A stretch of 64,000 nt of DNA, taken from positions 28,208,329 to 28,272,328 of the forward strand of contig NC_049982.1 in NCBI RefSeq assembly GCF_000003815.2. The letters are read 5' to 3'. Positions 52,930-64,000 of the stretch are shown here, one piece after another (positions within the stretch are counted from its first letter, which is position 1; the number at the start of each line of letters is the position of its first letter). The notes beneath the pieces were generated by a model that ran no database searches, was not told the origin of the DNA, and saw only the letters and a list, made by a program, of their open reading frames with translations. Made by a program: the position numbers and the translations under genes. The DNA comes from Branchiostoma floridae (taxonomy: Eukaryota > Chordata > Leptocardii > Amphioxiformes > Branchiostomatidae).

Positions 52930-54110
52930 TTTCAATGTATGGTTAACTTTAGTTAGAATTTGAAAGTATTGATGGCTTAGAGCGTTATTTTTTTATGTTC
53001 AATGATAGTACCGTTCTAAATCTAACATGACAAATAGAATGAAGTACGTCTTGTAACAAAATCAATGGCATATTTAAAATGCAATACAGACCGTTAGTAT
53101 TTTAATAGTTCTAAAAGAAGAAATAAGCGTTTAGTTGATAAATCTTGACATATCGTTTCGTACATAATGTAAGAAAAGGAAAAATGATCTTTACAATCTT
53201 TCAGGGGCAACAACAACAATACGTGTGAAGATAACAAGCCAAAGTCCGGCGCCATTTTGGATATTATTTCCCCTCCAAAATCCTCCAGCAATTTAAACTA
53301 ATTTACCAACATGCTCTCCAAATTTTTGTCTCTATCGAAAACGTGATGATATAAACAGACACAGCACGCTTAGGCCGTTTTTATATGGTAACTTTCGGTC
53401 ACAAGGTGTCTTAAAAGTACCAGTAGTTTTCCCTGAAAAGATATGATAGTCTCACTCACTCTCACTCATCCTCGATACTTTTATTTTCGAGGTGTTTGAT
53501 GGCAAATTTACATTCAACATGTGCCTAAAACCCTATTTTACAAGGGAGTATGTTGATATTCAATGAGCTATGTGCAAGATGTGCAACATAATGTGCCTTT
53601 GCGTATTTTGTGTGGACTTTGGAGAAACAGGCGCCAATGACCATTGATCTTTTATGTATTTTTAACCTGAGTCATTTTGATTGAAATAATTTGTAACTAT
53701 GTCTTTAGAATGTTTTCAATTAATAGTGTGTAATTAAGAAGTAGGATAAATAGTTTATTGATTATCGCTCTTGATGAATTAATAAAGAAATAAATCATGA
53801 AAATCAGGGCCTCATTTACATACTTTCTGATGAAATGCTACAATAAATTACATTCTTTGCTAAGGATTTCTAGTCTGTGTAACGCAAACTCCGCAATCAA
53901 ATCAGGCGAAAGGATTTCATGCTTTGAACGTACTGTGTTACTTATTAGGTAGAGAAGATGATCAACTTATAGCTTATGCAAATAGGAAACATTACTTGCC
54001 TAATAATTTAGAGTCACGATACGTCACTCAAATCATTTGCTATACGTCAACAACAAAAGACTGACTTTTATTAACATCAATACCCTACAAACATTCATCG
54101 TGTTGAACAA
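52930..54110. other. No gene recognised
   Basis: AT-rich intergenic sequence. Frames such as 53094-53291 (-) have no signature. Confidence 0.4.
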
Positions 54111-54113
54111 TCT

Positions 54114-54370
54114 TTATAAATACGGACAGGCCAAAGGATAGAACACGAATACTAAAGCACATATAAACCAACAAATGCACATCAATACATAAAAAACGCA
54201 ACTCTGTTGTTCGTGTTTCTTGTTCTCCGCCGCTCCCATATTATCACAAAATTTGTCCAAATGTGGATTGCTATTAAGTGTCTCAAAAATGACAGGAGGT
54301 GTCGAATTTTCCCCATAGATGATCTTATTCATCGATAGTAACAGTTCAAAGAAGCTGATTGCTTTCTTTT
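54114..54370 (-). pseudogene. Decayed TPR fragment
   Basis: The minus-strand frame reads EKKAISFFELLLSMNKIIYG, ENSTPP, then loses the pattern. It ends with a hydrophobic stretch CVFYVLMCICWFICALVFVF before TAA. 'KKAISYFE.LLSM...IYGEN' is the repeat of the TPR protein at 1-696. One helix pair remains; the rest is unrelated. It could instead be the last exon of a TPR gene with a membrane tail, but no upstream exon is seen. Confidence 0.5.
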
Positions 54371-55179
54371 CCCTCCCTCTGTTGATACATTACCCCTCTC
54401 CCCATCTCCCCCCCCTCTAGTCATTTCGCCCTCCACCCAGGATTACATGAAATTTTGGATGTTGCTTGGTACAAATTCCAAACTACAGTTTCAGAATCAT
54501 ATAAGAACACGAGTTTGATACATAATGCCAACCATAGTATTTTTATTTACGTAATGAAATTGTAACAATATATATTGTTCACTCACTCCGATAGAAAATC
54601 TCTGTCATTTTTTCCCAATTCAAGCAAAATCAATACGCGCGCTGATGTCATTCATAAGATTTACTTGCTGATGCCTTAATTTTGTGTCCGTTGATCACTT
54701 CCTGTCACTGAAAATATACGACTGTCCGAAAACACGAGCAAAAAGAGAAACAATCAGAAAAAAAACAATACCTCTCGGTGATAAAGTCAGCTCTTCCGTT
54801 GTCCCTTGACCTGGAATGTCTGTCAGCTGCCATTCCATTTTGATAAATTATTGACTCTGGCGACTCTGAACTTCACGTCCTGTCATTCTGACAAACCTTT
54901 CACTCTACTATGAACTTGACTAACATTATGGTAAATATATAATGAGGAAACGCAAACAGCAAAAACAATACCTCCCGTTTTACGGAGGTAACAATGGCGA
55001 AAAAAACTGTGCGCCGCAGGGGTCTACGTACGGGTTCGTGGGACTGGAGAATATTTTGACAACTGTTTAAGCTGCTCAGAAAACACATCTGTGCATGTGC
55101 TGTATAAAACTAGATCAGCCTTTCACAATAGAATCTCAAAACTCAATCTAAAAACTTGTTAAATTTGAAGGCCGTGAAA

Positions 55180-55310
55180 GAAAAAAATCTTTCACGGCCT
55201 TCACATTAACAACTACCCAGGTGCAGCAAAACGTGACCAGACTACAGGGGACAATACGTGTATGTTGACATTTACCTTTGCCTGCAGTCTTTTGTTCGCT
55301 GCAGGTGGCC
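55180..55310 (+). repeat. Diverged duplication of 58500-58650
   Basis: AACTACCCAGGTGCAGCAAA, ACGTGRCCAGACTACAGGGG, ACAATAC recur at both places. Adjacent blocks 55740-55780 and 56655-56890 match 58680-58720 and 58714-59010 in order. The first copy is expanded by MITEs. Confidence 0.6.
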
Positions 55311-55953
55311 ACATTAATTCGATTAAATGGATGTCATCCTCTAGGAATCCCAAAACTGATGCGAGCGTGCGAATGAAAATAGTTCCCTCCCCCCCCCAAT
55401 AAAAAAGTCGCCATCATTATAAAATTCATGTCGTTTATAGGAAGGTTAAACAAATGAGTAAACGCACAGAGGATGGTATACTAGATTAATTTCTTCGTCT
55501 CTGTTCTTCTGTTCTTCTTTGACATTTCAAATTGCTCTTTTCGTAATTCTGAGACATTAGTACCTTTTTCTTTCCACAATCCACGGCACATATTTTCTCA
55601 TTTTATATGTGTGTTGTACGATTCAACAGCATGGTTTAAAACTTTTTTTGGGAACCGGCCGAAAATTATGATGCGCGCGCGGACGTTATCCATATACTTT
55701 TTTTTTTAGTCAACAAGGCCTTACAGAAAAATCCAGTTTTTCAGCCACTCCCTGACCTCTTGACAATTTGCTGCGACGGCATTCGTGACCCAACCAAGTC
55801 AGTCACTGTTCATACCTACATTCTGTCATATCGTCAGCAGTGAAATCTCGTCTCTTTCCGTCCAATCGGTGGGTATTTGGTGTTTTTTAATACATTTGTC
55901 ACGAAAACGGGTGATCAGTTAGGCTTAAGTTAAGTTGATGGCTAAAAGACTGC

Positions 55954-56466
55954 TTTTTTTTAGTTCGATAACACGGCTGCATAGTATAGGGGGTGCACAT
56001 GCATGTCTATGGCATGATTTCGTTCGGATCTTGGCCTCGACTTGGCATTTCGAAAACCCGATCGTCGTTATACCCCTGCCACATCGCGCGAAAATCGATC
56101 GGACGACGATCCTGTGGCAATCGCCCGAGCCTCGTTTATAATGAGAACTTTATTGCAAAACAATTGTACAATGTACAAAGTATGGCTTATTTGTGACAGG
56201 GACGGTTTTTAGGTGAAAAATACGCGCAACTCTCTGTAGATCTTAAATATGGCCGATCTTCCATCGATACGCCCGAAGATCGTGAATAATGTGAAAGTGA
56301 TATGAACAATTTTGATCGGCTGCGATGTCAGGTAAGCTTGCTGTTTTACCGTCTTCAACGACCATCGGGTTTTCGAACCGCCAAATCGCTGCCAAAATCC
56401 GAACGAAAACATGCCATAGACATCGGCACCCTCTATTGTGCAGCCGTGTTATCGAACTAAAAAAAC
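55954..56466. mobile_element. Inverted-repeat MITE, 513 bp
   Basis: Left TTTTTTAGTTCGATAACACG, GCTGCA and right TGCAGCCGTGTTATCGAACT, AAAAAA. Pairing continues through ATGTCTATGGCATG and the GGTTTTCGAA/TTCGAAAACC blocks. No transposase. Apparently inserted into the 55-57 kb copy of the local duplication. Confidence 0.75.
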
Positions 56467-56719
56467 GGTCATTTGGCCGTCAACTTTACTTCAGCGATAA
56501 GTTACATAATCAGACTGTCTGTTCCGTTGTCTAATGATGTGAATAAAAATACTTTAGTGTGTGGGGATTTCGTTTTCGGAAATTTTATGCCTATATGATA
56601 AAACAACAAAACAATGACGCAGTGAGCAAACCCCACAGTGAAGGTGGTGAGAGTGCACATTAAGGGAGTCACGTACATAACAGTGGTTACAATGGTCACG
56701 CCCATTAAAAGAGAACAGA

Positions 56720-56840
56720 TCGAGTGCGTGTATGTGTTTGTGTGAGCTTGTGCGCGTGCCTACGCGCGTATGTACATTGTTTGTGTGTATGAATGTATGC
56801 TTTGTGTGTGTGTGTGTGTGGTGTGCGTGTGTATCTTAGG
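56720..56840. repeat. (TG)n microsatellite
   Basis: Imperfect TGTG/CGTG repeat, paralogous with 58770-58930. Confidence 0.8.
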
Positions 56841-56990
56841 CCAAATTTACAGATGACATCTTAATTGTAGTACTACACATCGCACAACTATGTGGGATAT
56901 GACGTAATTCGACTGGACGCATGTTCCAAATGCACTAGACAGCTCTCTCACTGCGCTCTCTCTGCGAACTCAATTGGCTCCTTAAGCCCT

Positions 56991-57090
56991 NNNNNNNNNN
57001 NNNNNNNNNNNNNNNNNNNNNNNNNNNNNNNNNNNNNNNNNNNNNNNNNNNNNNNNNNNNNNNNNNNNNNNNNNNNNNNNNNNNNNNNNN
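56991..57090. other. Assembly gap (100 N)
   Basis: A run of 100 N, flanked by a hairpin (CGAGGAGGCATGACTCTGAT ... AGGGTCATACCTCCTCG, 57092-57165). Confidence 0.99.
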
Positions 57091-57389
57091 GCGAGGAGGC
57101 ATGACTCTGATGGCTACGAACAAAGGGCAAAGTTTCTTCGTCGGCATCAGGGTCATACCTCCTCGTAATTTAGAGATCGCTGACAACTAGGCCGAGCTAA
57201 ATTCTTTGATTTGTAAAGGGGGCTTTACCACTAGACGGCGACCTAAGTAGGATATGTGTATCCTTCGCTTTCACACTGGGAATATCATACAAAATATAAA
57301 AATGCGACCGAGGAGAGAACAAAACACACAATGTGTAAAAAGATTCGTTTCTTTTCTGTACAATTCGTTGAGCGATATGTCAAATTCTA

Positions 57390-57625
57390 GGTCGCTGGGA
57401 GAGTGCGGTGAGAGCGAAAGGGGGTATAAGAGCTCATGAGAGCGCGGTGGAATCGCCAAGGTCGCCATGGAAGCGCGAAGAGAGCGCACAGCTCGCACTG
57501 CGAGTCTGAAGCACCGTGAGGGAGAGAGATTCCACTAGAGCAGCTTTTTCTGGCGTCGCGGCGCTCTCACCGCGCTCTGGCCAATTTTCCATCGCAGCGA
57601 GAGCGCGGTGAGAGCAAACGGTTGT
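57390..57625. repeat. 'GAGAGCGCGGTGAGAGC' inverted-repeat cluster
   Basis: GAGAGYGCGGTGAGAGC occurs at both ends and in both orientations (also CTCACCGCGCTC). Probably the ends of a MITE that spans the N gap. Confidence 0.5.
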
Positions 57626-58499
57626 TAAGTGGAAAGCGGGCCTTGGGTCATCTGCGATTATTCACATGTTTTCACAGTATCAAAAACGAGCTGTCATGCC
57701 CTTTTCCTGAGTACCTTTCAACACTCATTTTTCACAAACATAAAGTATGCTTAACATTCACATTCGACATCTGTCAAAGGTCACAATAAACGTCACTACA
57801 ATTTCTCGACAATCAGGGAATAGCAACTGCTGTGCCCCCTATCAATGAGTGTAAAGACGACGCGAATTCGTAGTCTAATGCAGAAGTAGACAACGATTTG
57901 TGACTTAATTAAGTTAACACATCAGTGCAAGTTGGTATATGACATGTGCTTTAAAAAAACTAGATAAGCCTCTAAAGGGGCATTCCACTCCAGAAGGGAG
58001 TGTTATTTTCCAATAGATAATGTATCAATGAATACATGATCAGCCGACTTTTGGTGGAATTCCACTTGTGGCGAATTAAGCAACGTGTGTTGTGTAAAAC
58101 AATATGACACTCACTAAACCCATGCAGACCCTACCCATGTTTTCCCTATACGTGTAGACACTTACTTATCGTGAATATTTTCGGCATAAATGAGGGGCGC
58201 TTAGCAAACAAAGAAGGTCAATTGTTCACAAGATATCAAAGAGCACATAACAAGACGTTTTTTTTCTTAGCGCCCCTGAAAAAAGCTTTGTAACCAAACT
58301 TAAGTCAGGCGTTGGCAGGCACATTATATTTTGCCATAGGCTGAGATTGATTGATTTAATTAGAGGGTACTTGGGGAGTTTTGTAGAAGACTGAATGCTT
58401 TTTGATGTGCGTGGGGCTAATGGGTACTCTATCGTATAATGTTTCGTAGCATACATTTGTCACTTCCTACAATTACTATCTATTGGAAAATAACAGTCT

Positions 58500-58855
58500 C
58501 GTCTGGAGTGAAATACAATAGACTCAGTCTGAAAAACTTGTTTAATGTGAAGGTTGTGAACGATAAAAAAACTACCCAGGTGCAGCAAAACGTGGCCAGA
58601 CTACAGGGGACAATACATATGTTGACATTTATCTTTGCCTCCAGTCTTTTGTTCGTTGCAATTATAAAATCCTGTTCGTCAGTTACTCCATGACCTCTTG
58701 ACAGTTTGCATTGAACAGTCACGTACATAGGAGTGGTTACAAAGGGCACATCCAGTGAAAGAACAGGGCGAGTGCGTGTATGTGTTTGTGTGAGCTTTTG
58801 CGCGTGCCTACGTACGTATGTACATTGTACATGTATGTGTGTATGTATGTATGTA

Positions 58856-58894
<39 letters not shown>

Positions 58895-59010
58895 TTGTGT
58901 GTGTGCGTTTGTGTGTGTGCATGTCGTGTGTGTAGTGAAAAACTATGTATCTTAGGCCCAATGACAGATGCCATCTTAACTGTATACGTAGTACTACACA
59001 TAGTAATCTA
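58500..59010 (+). repeat. Local duplication, compact copy (with 55180-56890)
   Basis: Includes (TGTA)n/(TG)n microsatellite 58770-58930. The flank TATCTTAGGCCCAATGACAG, ATGCCATCTTAACTG parallels 56835-56870. Confidence 0.65.
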
Positions 59011-60110
59011 CCACTGAGGTAGACTACAGTTTGTCGTGTTCAACACTGAAATGTTATGCTTAACCTATTCTGACAGGAATAGTACGAATGTACTGAGTGG
59101 CTGGGTATGCTAGTCTGTCAGTTAGGCACACAAGGAAACAATTTGACTAAATTTCACGGACCATAAGTCTACAACCATTTATTTGATAGACAATACAAAG
59201 ATATCTCTTTGAAAAGAAGTTGAGTTCAAATTCTGTTTGGATTTTTCAAATCAGTATTTGAACATGACTAAAATAACAAAAATTACGCAATGTACTTAAA
59301 CTGGCCTACTTTCAGGACGACCACGTAACAACCAAAGTTTTGCAACATTGCATTCAATAGATATACAAGTTGGGGCACAATTTGCAAGCTTAAGAATTCC
59401 AGAGTGACACATAGCGTTGCAAAGTTGGGCCAAAAATTACCCTTCTTAGAAGCTTAAAATAATGCATTGCTTTCTGGCTGCAAAAGCATTGAAATTTATT
59501 TCGTTGGACATTTTATAACCATCTTGTAATTGCCAGAATTTTGGTTCATTTAGGTCTTGTTTTATGTTGAAGATACGTTAGAAGATGTTGCAGTGACATA
59601 ATGATTTCCGTGTTTGCTAGATGCAAAAATTGGGGAAAATAGCCAAAAAATACTTGATTTGCCCGTTACTGTGGCAACAAGACGTTTGAAGCTAAAAGAA
59701 GGCTATTTTGAGGGGGTGTGGACCAAGTATTATCACTGTGCAAAATTTAAGCCGAATTGATTTCTTTTTACCACTTACACAGATATTTGCTCTTAATATT
59801 TCCAATTAAGCTCTGTCGCATATTCGATCATACATGAGCGGCAACATGAATTGTAGGTAATGTGTCAAAACTAAAGGCCTATCAGACGTAAACAATCTCG
59901 TATCGACCATTGTTTCGATTTGAATACCCAATGTACGGAACGTAACAGTGTCTGTAAAATGGAGATATATTTACAAGTTGCTGTGAAAAATAAATGCGTA
60001 GTCAAATGTCTTTCTCCTGTTTAAGTTGCTTGCTAGTGAGAAACAGCTTGAGTGCGGGCACTCTTAAGTTATTTTTTCAAGATTGTAAATACATGTGAGC
60101 CACAGGAGAT
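59011..60110. other. No gene recognised
   Basis: AT-rich intergenic sequence without a supported frame. Confidence 0.4.
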
Positions 60111-60400
60111 GTACACATCTATTGATCTCTTGTGCCAATTAATGCATGTCATAGTCACTATACTAGGCAGTCATTGCATGATTATAGATTACTGAATACA
60201 AGGGACAACAGCGGGAAGAGAACATTTAATTACAGATCAGTTAAAATTTGGAATCTGCTACCCAGAGATTTCAAGATTGTCTCCAATACACAATTGTTTC
60301 ATGAAAGACCAATTTTATGGGTTATAATTTTTAGTGTATATAGACCTCTGACCTCACTCGTGATTTTAGATTTTATGTATGTATTCGTGTTCTGACCTGT
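60110..60400 (+). pseudogene. LINE ORF2 C-terminal fragment
   Basis: Frame 60132-60395 reads HYTRQSLHDYRLLNTRDNSG, KRTFNYRSVKIWNLLPRDF. This is the common C-terminal signature of jockey/CR1-group ORF2 ('TR....YR..N...GKR.F.YR..KIWN.LP'). It decays after VSNTQLFHE. Family unresolved. Confidence 0.6.
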
Positions 60401-60423
60401 TTTGAGTGGATCTTATTGCATTT

Positions 60424-60660
60424 ATTACCTTCGCCAAGAAGGTCATGTTATGGTTAGAAATTTTTTTGTGTCCCAGTATATAGGTCAATCTCAAATAACT
60501 TTGGTAGCTGAGGATGGAATGTCGCGATATTTGGTATTTGAGTTGCGGTTGCGTATAGCAAGGTTTTGTACGAAAATGGTACTGTTGGCGCTTTCTGTCG
60601 TGAGGGCAGCGGGGTGAGTGTGTGTGTGTGTATTTGCGTACAAGATAACTTTTGACGCTG
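60424..60660 (+). repeat. 'ACCTTCGCCAAGAAGG' repeat, copy 1
   Basis: Starts TTACCTTCGCCAAGAAGGTC, then a diverged body ending in a (GT)n run. Parallels 61351-61662. Confidence 0.6.
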
Positions 60661-61350
60661 TGGATCGTTTTGCATTATATTTGGTAATTATTTAGGGGTT
60701 TGGAAAACGACGGTCAAGTTCGATAATGGGCATCCTGGCGACAAGTTGTGGTACTGCAGTGGACCGTCGAAGTTGGCGTTATAGTTATCCTGAAGTGGCA
60801 GGTTGAGGATTTTTGGCTAGTGGATACGTCTTTGGGTAGGGAGTAAATCATGTAAGTTTGGCCCCCCTGGCGGCTTGTTTTGAACTGCAGTGGGCGATTT
60901 TGTTGTTATCTTTGAAAGAGAGTAAATCAAGCAGTGGTTGGTGGATTTGCATTATTTTTGGTAAGTACATACCTTAGGTAATGATTAAAATCCTGAAATG
61001 TATTGTATGCAAATCAGGGCTTAATTTACATGGTAATTAGAAGAATGTGTAAATCCTTCAATTGACCTCTTTTCTGGACAGTCAGTGCTCAGTGTTTAAA
61101 TACATCTGTGGTGCAGATTTGTGTTGTTCATGACATATTTGTGTCATCAAAACATAGATGTTATTGTTGCTAACACATTGTTTATTAGTTCTCACTTTGC
61201 AAGTGCCATGTTGTTTGTTTGTGCACTATGGGAAAGGGGTTTCTCCATTTTGATGTCAAGGGGTGTTTTTCCGGGCCTTATATTGGTGATGCTTACATGT
61301 ATGTGGCAGGGAAAAGTGGAAGCTTGGTGGTTTGTGGCCTTTTCATTACC

Positions 61351-61662
61351 TTCGCCAAGAAGATTAAACTTTTGGTTAAGGCTTAAGCCATAGTGTTAGG
61401 TGAGTCTTTATGTAGGTCAACAGTATAACTGGAGAACTGATTGATGGATCTTCATGATACTTGGTATTGAGTAGCGGTCGCAGAAACAAAGGTTGAGTTT
61501 GAAAATGGTTCGCCCGGTATCTTCCGTCGGTACTGCAGCGGGCTCAGTGTGTGAGTGTGTGTGTGTGTGTGCGGATAATATAACTTGAGAAGCTTGAAAA
61601 CCTTTAAGTCATTGATAAAGGCATTCTCCATAACGAACCTTGAATGTTTGGCGAAGGTATGT
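61351..61662 (+). mobile_element. 'ACCTTCGCCAAGAAGG' element, copy 2
   Basis: 312 bp from TTACCTTCGCCAAGAAGATT to GTTTGGCGAAGGTA, so short inverted ends TACCTTCGCCA. Internal (GT)n. No frame. Confidence 0.6.
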
Positions 61663-61779
61663 TGTATTTGTATATATTGTATGCCTTCTTATTTGTATGA
61701 GCCCTGGAAGATTAGCTCAATATCGGGTACACAAAGGAGAATATTAACTTCTGACTAAAAACACCGTACAGGTAAAACC

Positions 61780-62955
61780 ATGAGGAAGTCCGTCGCCATC
61801 CTGTTGATCGTGGCCCTGACTGTGGCCATGATGTCCGAGCAGGCTGAAGGAATATCCGGTCGCCGTCGTCGGCGTCGTAACCAAGAGGTGGTTAATCGCC
61901 AAAAGCGAGCTGAGTTGGGAGGTATGTTACGTTGTATTCTAAGGCCATGTTGTTGTTTTTTTCTATTTGATTTTGGACAGACGAGGACATTAGGGCACTG
62001 CACTCAAGTTTTGTAACTTACATTAACAGCGCCACAAACAAGGTACATACAGAAGGTAAAGATAATCTCCGAAGGCAGGTACCCATTTTTACACCTGGGT
62101 GAAGCGAAGAAGGTCGCGTAAAGTGCCTTTCGCAAGGGCACAAAGTCGGGGGCACGGCGGGGATCGAACTCAGAGCCTGTATAGATTCCGAACCGAACGC
62201 TCTACCAGTTACGCCACGTCTGACCACTATATATATGGTAGCGTCCGTACGCGCATCAATTTGGATCCGTTTTCAAACAAAAGTTATCGACCATGCTATA
62301 AATCGTACGAAGCAGCTCATAAATGAGCACATTTGTGCCGTAAATTGAAAATGAAATTACGCATACAATCGATGCATTTAAGTTCGCGGAGATTTAATTT
62401 CGCGGTAGCGGGAAGGAGGACTTTTCGCGGTGGTTTCAAGTTCGCGGTAGCACCATGCACTGTAGTATCTTAATGCCCTGGAAAAATATTCGCGGTGGTT
62501 TTAAATTCGCGTATTTGAAAAGTACCTTGTAGAAATCTGGCATTACATGAAAGTTTATCTATTTTCAACGTACTAGAAATTATATATAATGTTGATAAAG
62601 TTAAACTGTAATTGTCGACACAAGGTTTACCCAAATTTTATTGTAATTTACTCCAGTCTTCGTCAAGGACTGGACAATCCATTGCTACTGTGACGTCACA
62701 TCATGTAGAAGTCTTCTACATAGGGACGGGGGGCGCAATAGACTTTCTGCATTTAATGATCGACTGAGTCATGTTTGCTTAAAATACATAACATAACATT
62801 GCTTCACGGCAGAAAAAAAATTGGCTAAGTGTTGGAAATTACCGTTTAACCTTATCCAAAATGAAAACTACCATGTTACTATGTTTTGTGCAGGGGATGA
62901 CCCAGTGAATGATCTGTTCGAGGAGACCCCCCAGCGCCTGGGTGGAGAAGCCTGA
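61780..62955 (+). CDS. Secreted cationic peptide precursor, 67 residues
   Basis: Two exons, 61780-61921 and 62894-62955 (phase 1; GTATGT donor, TTGTGCAG acceptor), with the stop 5 bp before another donor. A 3' UTR exon begins at 63505, with ATTAAA at 63718-63723. Residues 1-23 are a textbook signal peptide (RKSVAILLIVALTVAMM...AEG). Then ISGRRRRRRNQEVVNRQKRA, then an acidic tail DDPVNDLFEETPQRLGGEA. The Arg6 block and Lys-Arg are convertase-type sites, and the charge switch from basic to acidic resembles prepro-antimicrobial or neuropeptide precursors. No Cys. I recognise no family. It could be a hormone precursor, an antimicrobial peptide, or a small matrix protein. Confidence 0.65.
62060..62226 (-). 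mobile_element. tRNA-derived SINE (SINE2 type)
   Basis: Read on the minus strand, it has a pol III A box (GTGGCGTAACTGGTAGAGCG) and B box (GAGTTCGATCCCC), followed by a tail with GTGCCCTTGCGAAAGGCACT, CACCCAGGTGTAAAAATGGG, TACCT. That tail is common to marine invertebrate SINEs. The anticodon arm is not tRNA-like, so this is not a tRNA gene. It is in the intron of the 67-residue precursor gene. Confidence 0.78.
62366..62513. mobile_element. MITE, 'TACTGTAAATGCATTTAAG' family, copy 3 (right end lost)
   Basis: GATGCATTTAAGTTCGCGGA, then CTTTTCGCGGTGG and GCGGTAGCACCATGCACTGT, as in 7050-7231. It stops after TTTTAAATTCGCG. Confidence 0.65.
62598..62853. mobile_element. Inverted-repeat element related to 22041-22316
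   Basis: AAGTTAAACTGTAATTGTCG at left and GTTGGAAATTACCGTTTAAC at right. Shared internal TAGGGACGGGGGGCGCAATA. Confidence 0.55.
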
Positions 62956-63504
62956 CGGAGGTAATAACACATGCTGCACTTTTATTTTTACACTCAACAT
63001 GAGACATAATATTACAATCACCGTGTATGGTATTTACTGTTTACCAAACACATGCAGAACCTAGCCAACACAATGACCTAGCGGGTAGAGTGTTCAGATG
63101 TCCCGGTTTAACCCCCCCCCCCCCCTCGCGCTGAATAGTACCGAAAACATGCAAAAAATCGCACATACTGTTTTCTCTGCTGCTCGACAGACGGCACTTA
63201 TGACTATGGGACTTAAACACACTCCATTACTAGTAGAATTTCCCCATGCTGTAGTGATCGTATGCAGCACAAGGGCCATAGACGTGGAGATAGGCACCGC
63301 TCTATACAACGATATTTTTTGTTGCCATTTTCGGCATGTATTTGTTCATTTTACAGCTAATTTGAACGATTAACAGTCTGGTTGAAAACTTAGTTTTTCA
63401 ACTGCCCAAAATATATGCACGGATGGCATCCATGTAATCCAATCAACATAGCCTTCAAAGTTTTATTATTGAGATATCATTTCATTCTCCTCTCCATGTT
63501 CCAG

Positions 63505-63725
63505 GATGCTGTTCATCCACAGCTGTAAGCACTGGACCAGCTGCCTTCACGAGAAGCCGTGAACACCAATCCGACTGATCGTCCAGTAATGCTTCATTGC
63601 GTGAACAAGCTTAAGCTTAGCTTTTATGCTTTGGTCCCAGAAAGGACCCGATGTGCTGCTGTTGTATTTTAAGAAATATGTTGAAATTTAAAGTTAACAT
63701 GCATGTCAACGTTTAGAATTAAATA
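63505..63725 (+). other. 3' UTR exon of the 67-residue precursor gene
   Basis: Follows acceptor CCATGTTCCAG. No frame continues into it because the stop lies in the previous exon. ATTAAA at 63718-63723 is the candidate poly(A) signal. Confidence 0.45.
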
Positions 63726-64000
63726 TGGCTCCGACGTATCACGTATCATAATCTTTTAGTGCAAAAATACACAAACTCTCGATCAACAAAAATGACAGCA
63801 ACAGGCTCATATAACGACCAAATCTACCCCACTTTTACCTGGCATAAAAAGTTATCTGATACCAAACACATAACACATATAGAGGGGGGAGACACCAAAG
63901 AACAATGCCCGACTTTGCAATGAAAGGGTAAAGGGATCACTGTTTCAACATCGTTGTTAAAAACACTCTGTAAATATCCATATAGTAAGGTTCTTTTTGC
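63726..64000. other. No feature recognised
   Basis: Short intergenic tail of the window. Confidence 0.4.

Noticed and set aside
58480-59017. 173-codon His/Thr-rich minus-strand frame
   Set aside because: Product of the TG/TGTA microsatellite; flanks belong to a duplicated non-coding segment.
1-64000. CRISPR arrays, bacterial operons, phage or plasmid features
   Set aside because: Genes are spliced with GT-AG introns and repeats are eukaryotic transposons; the minisatellites have no CRISPR repeat-spacer structure.

Overview
The window is eukaryotic nuclear DNA. Its genes are split by GT-AG introns, repeats are dense, there are three runs of N (31076-31175, 40764-41194, 56991-57090), and no operons. 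A multi-exon CYP3-clan cytochrome P450, kinesin-light-chain-like TPR repeats, a CR1-group LINE, 5S- and tRNA-derived SINEs and many short inverted-repeat transposons together suggest an invertebrate deuterostome, most likely amphioxus (Branchiostoma). That assignment is inference from style, not a database match.

Layout. 1-696 (+): C-terminal end of a TPR protein. 1728-3810: two large inverted minisatellite arms around a 660-bp core, in or beside a minus-strand ARF-family small GTPase gene (5116 down to 3833). That gene has a myristoylation-type N-terminus and two tandem versions of its P-loop exon. 6698-22857 (+): a complete 14-exon P450 whose phases join into exactly 512 codons plus stop; its introns are full of MITEs, a 5S-SINE, a LINE 3' end and a Penelope-like fragment. 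24947-29737 (-): a near-full-length two-ORF LINE with a perfect 12-bp target-site duplication and one in-frame stop in ORF2. 31.8-32.5 kb (-): a second, broken LINE. 35572-39091 (+): a six-exon, 315-residue protein with two SRPBCC (START/Bet v1-like) domains.

39.1-47 kb is repeats only: MULE-type MITEs with 9-bp duplications, piggyBac-type MITEs with TTAA, and diverged local duplications. 47.2-52.9 kb (+) is the oddest gene region. A signal-peptide exon is followed by two phase-compatible sets of terminal exons, one of which contains a 55-codon piece of alpha-tubulin. Next comes a helical protein gene with a tandemly duplicated exon. 54.1-54.4 kb (-): a decayed TPR fragment like that at the left edge. 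55-61.7 kb: repeats. 61780-62955 (+): a 67-residue secreted precursor with an Arg6 tract and a Lys-Arg site.

The genes do not form a pathway. P450, ARF GTPase, SRPBCC protein and the small secreted proteins are independent units separated by mobile DNA. The main points of interest are the tubulin-derived exon, the duplicated ARF P-loop exon, the Arg6 peptide precursor, and several MITE families whose insertion sites can be defined to the base.
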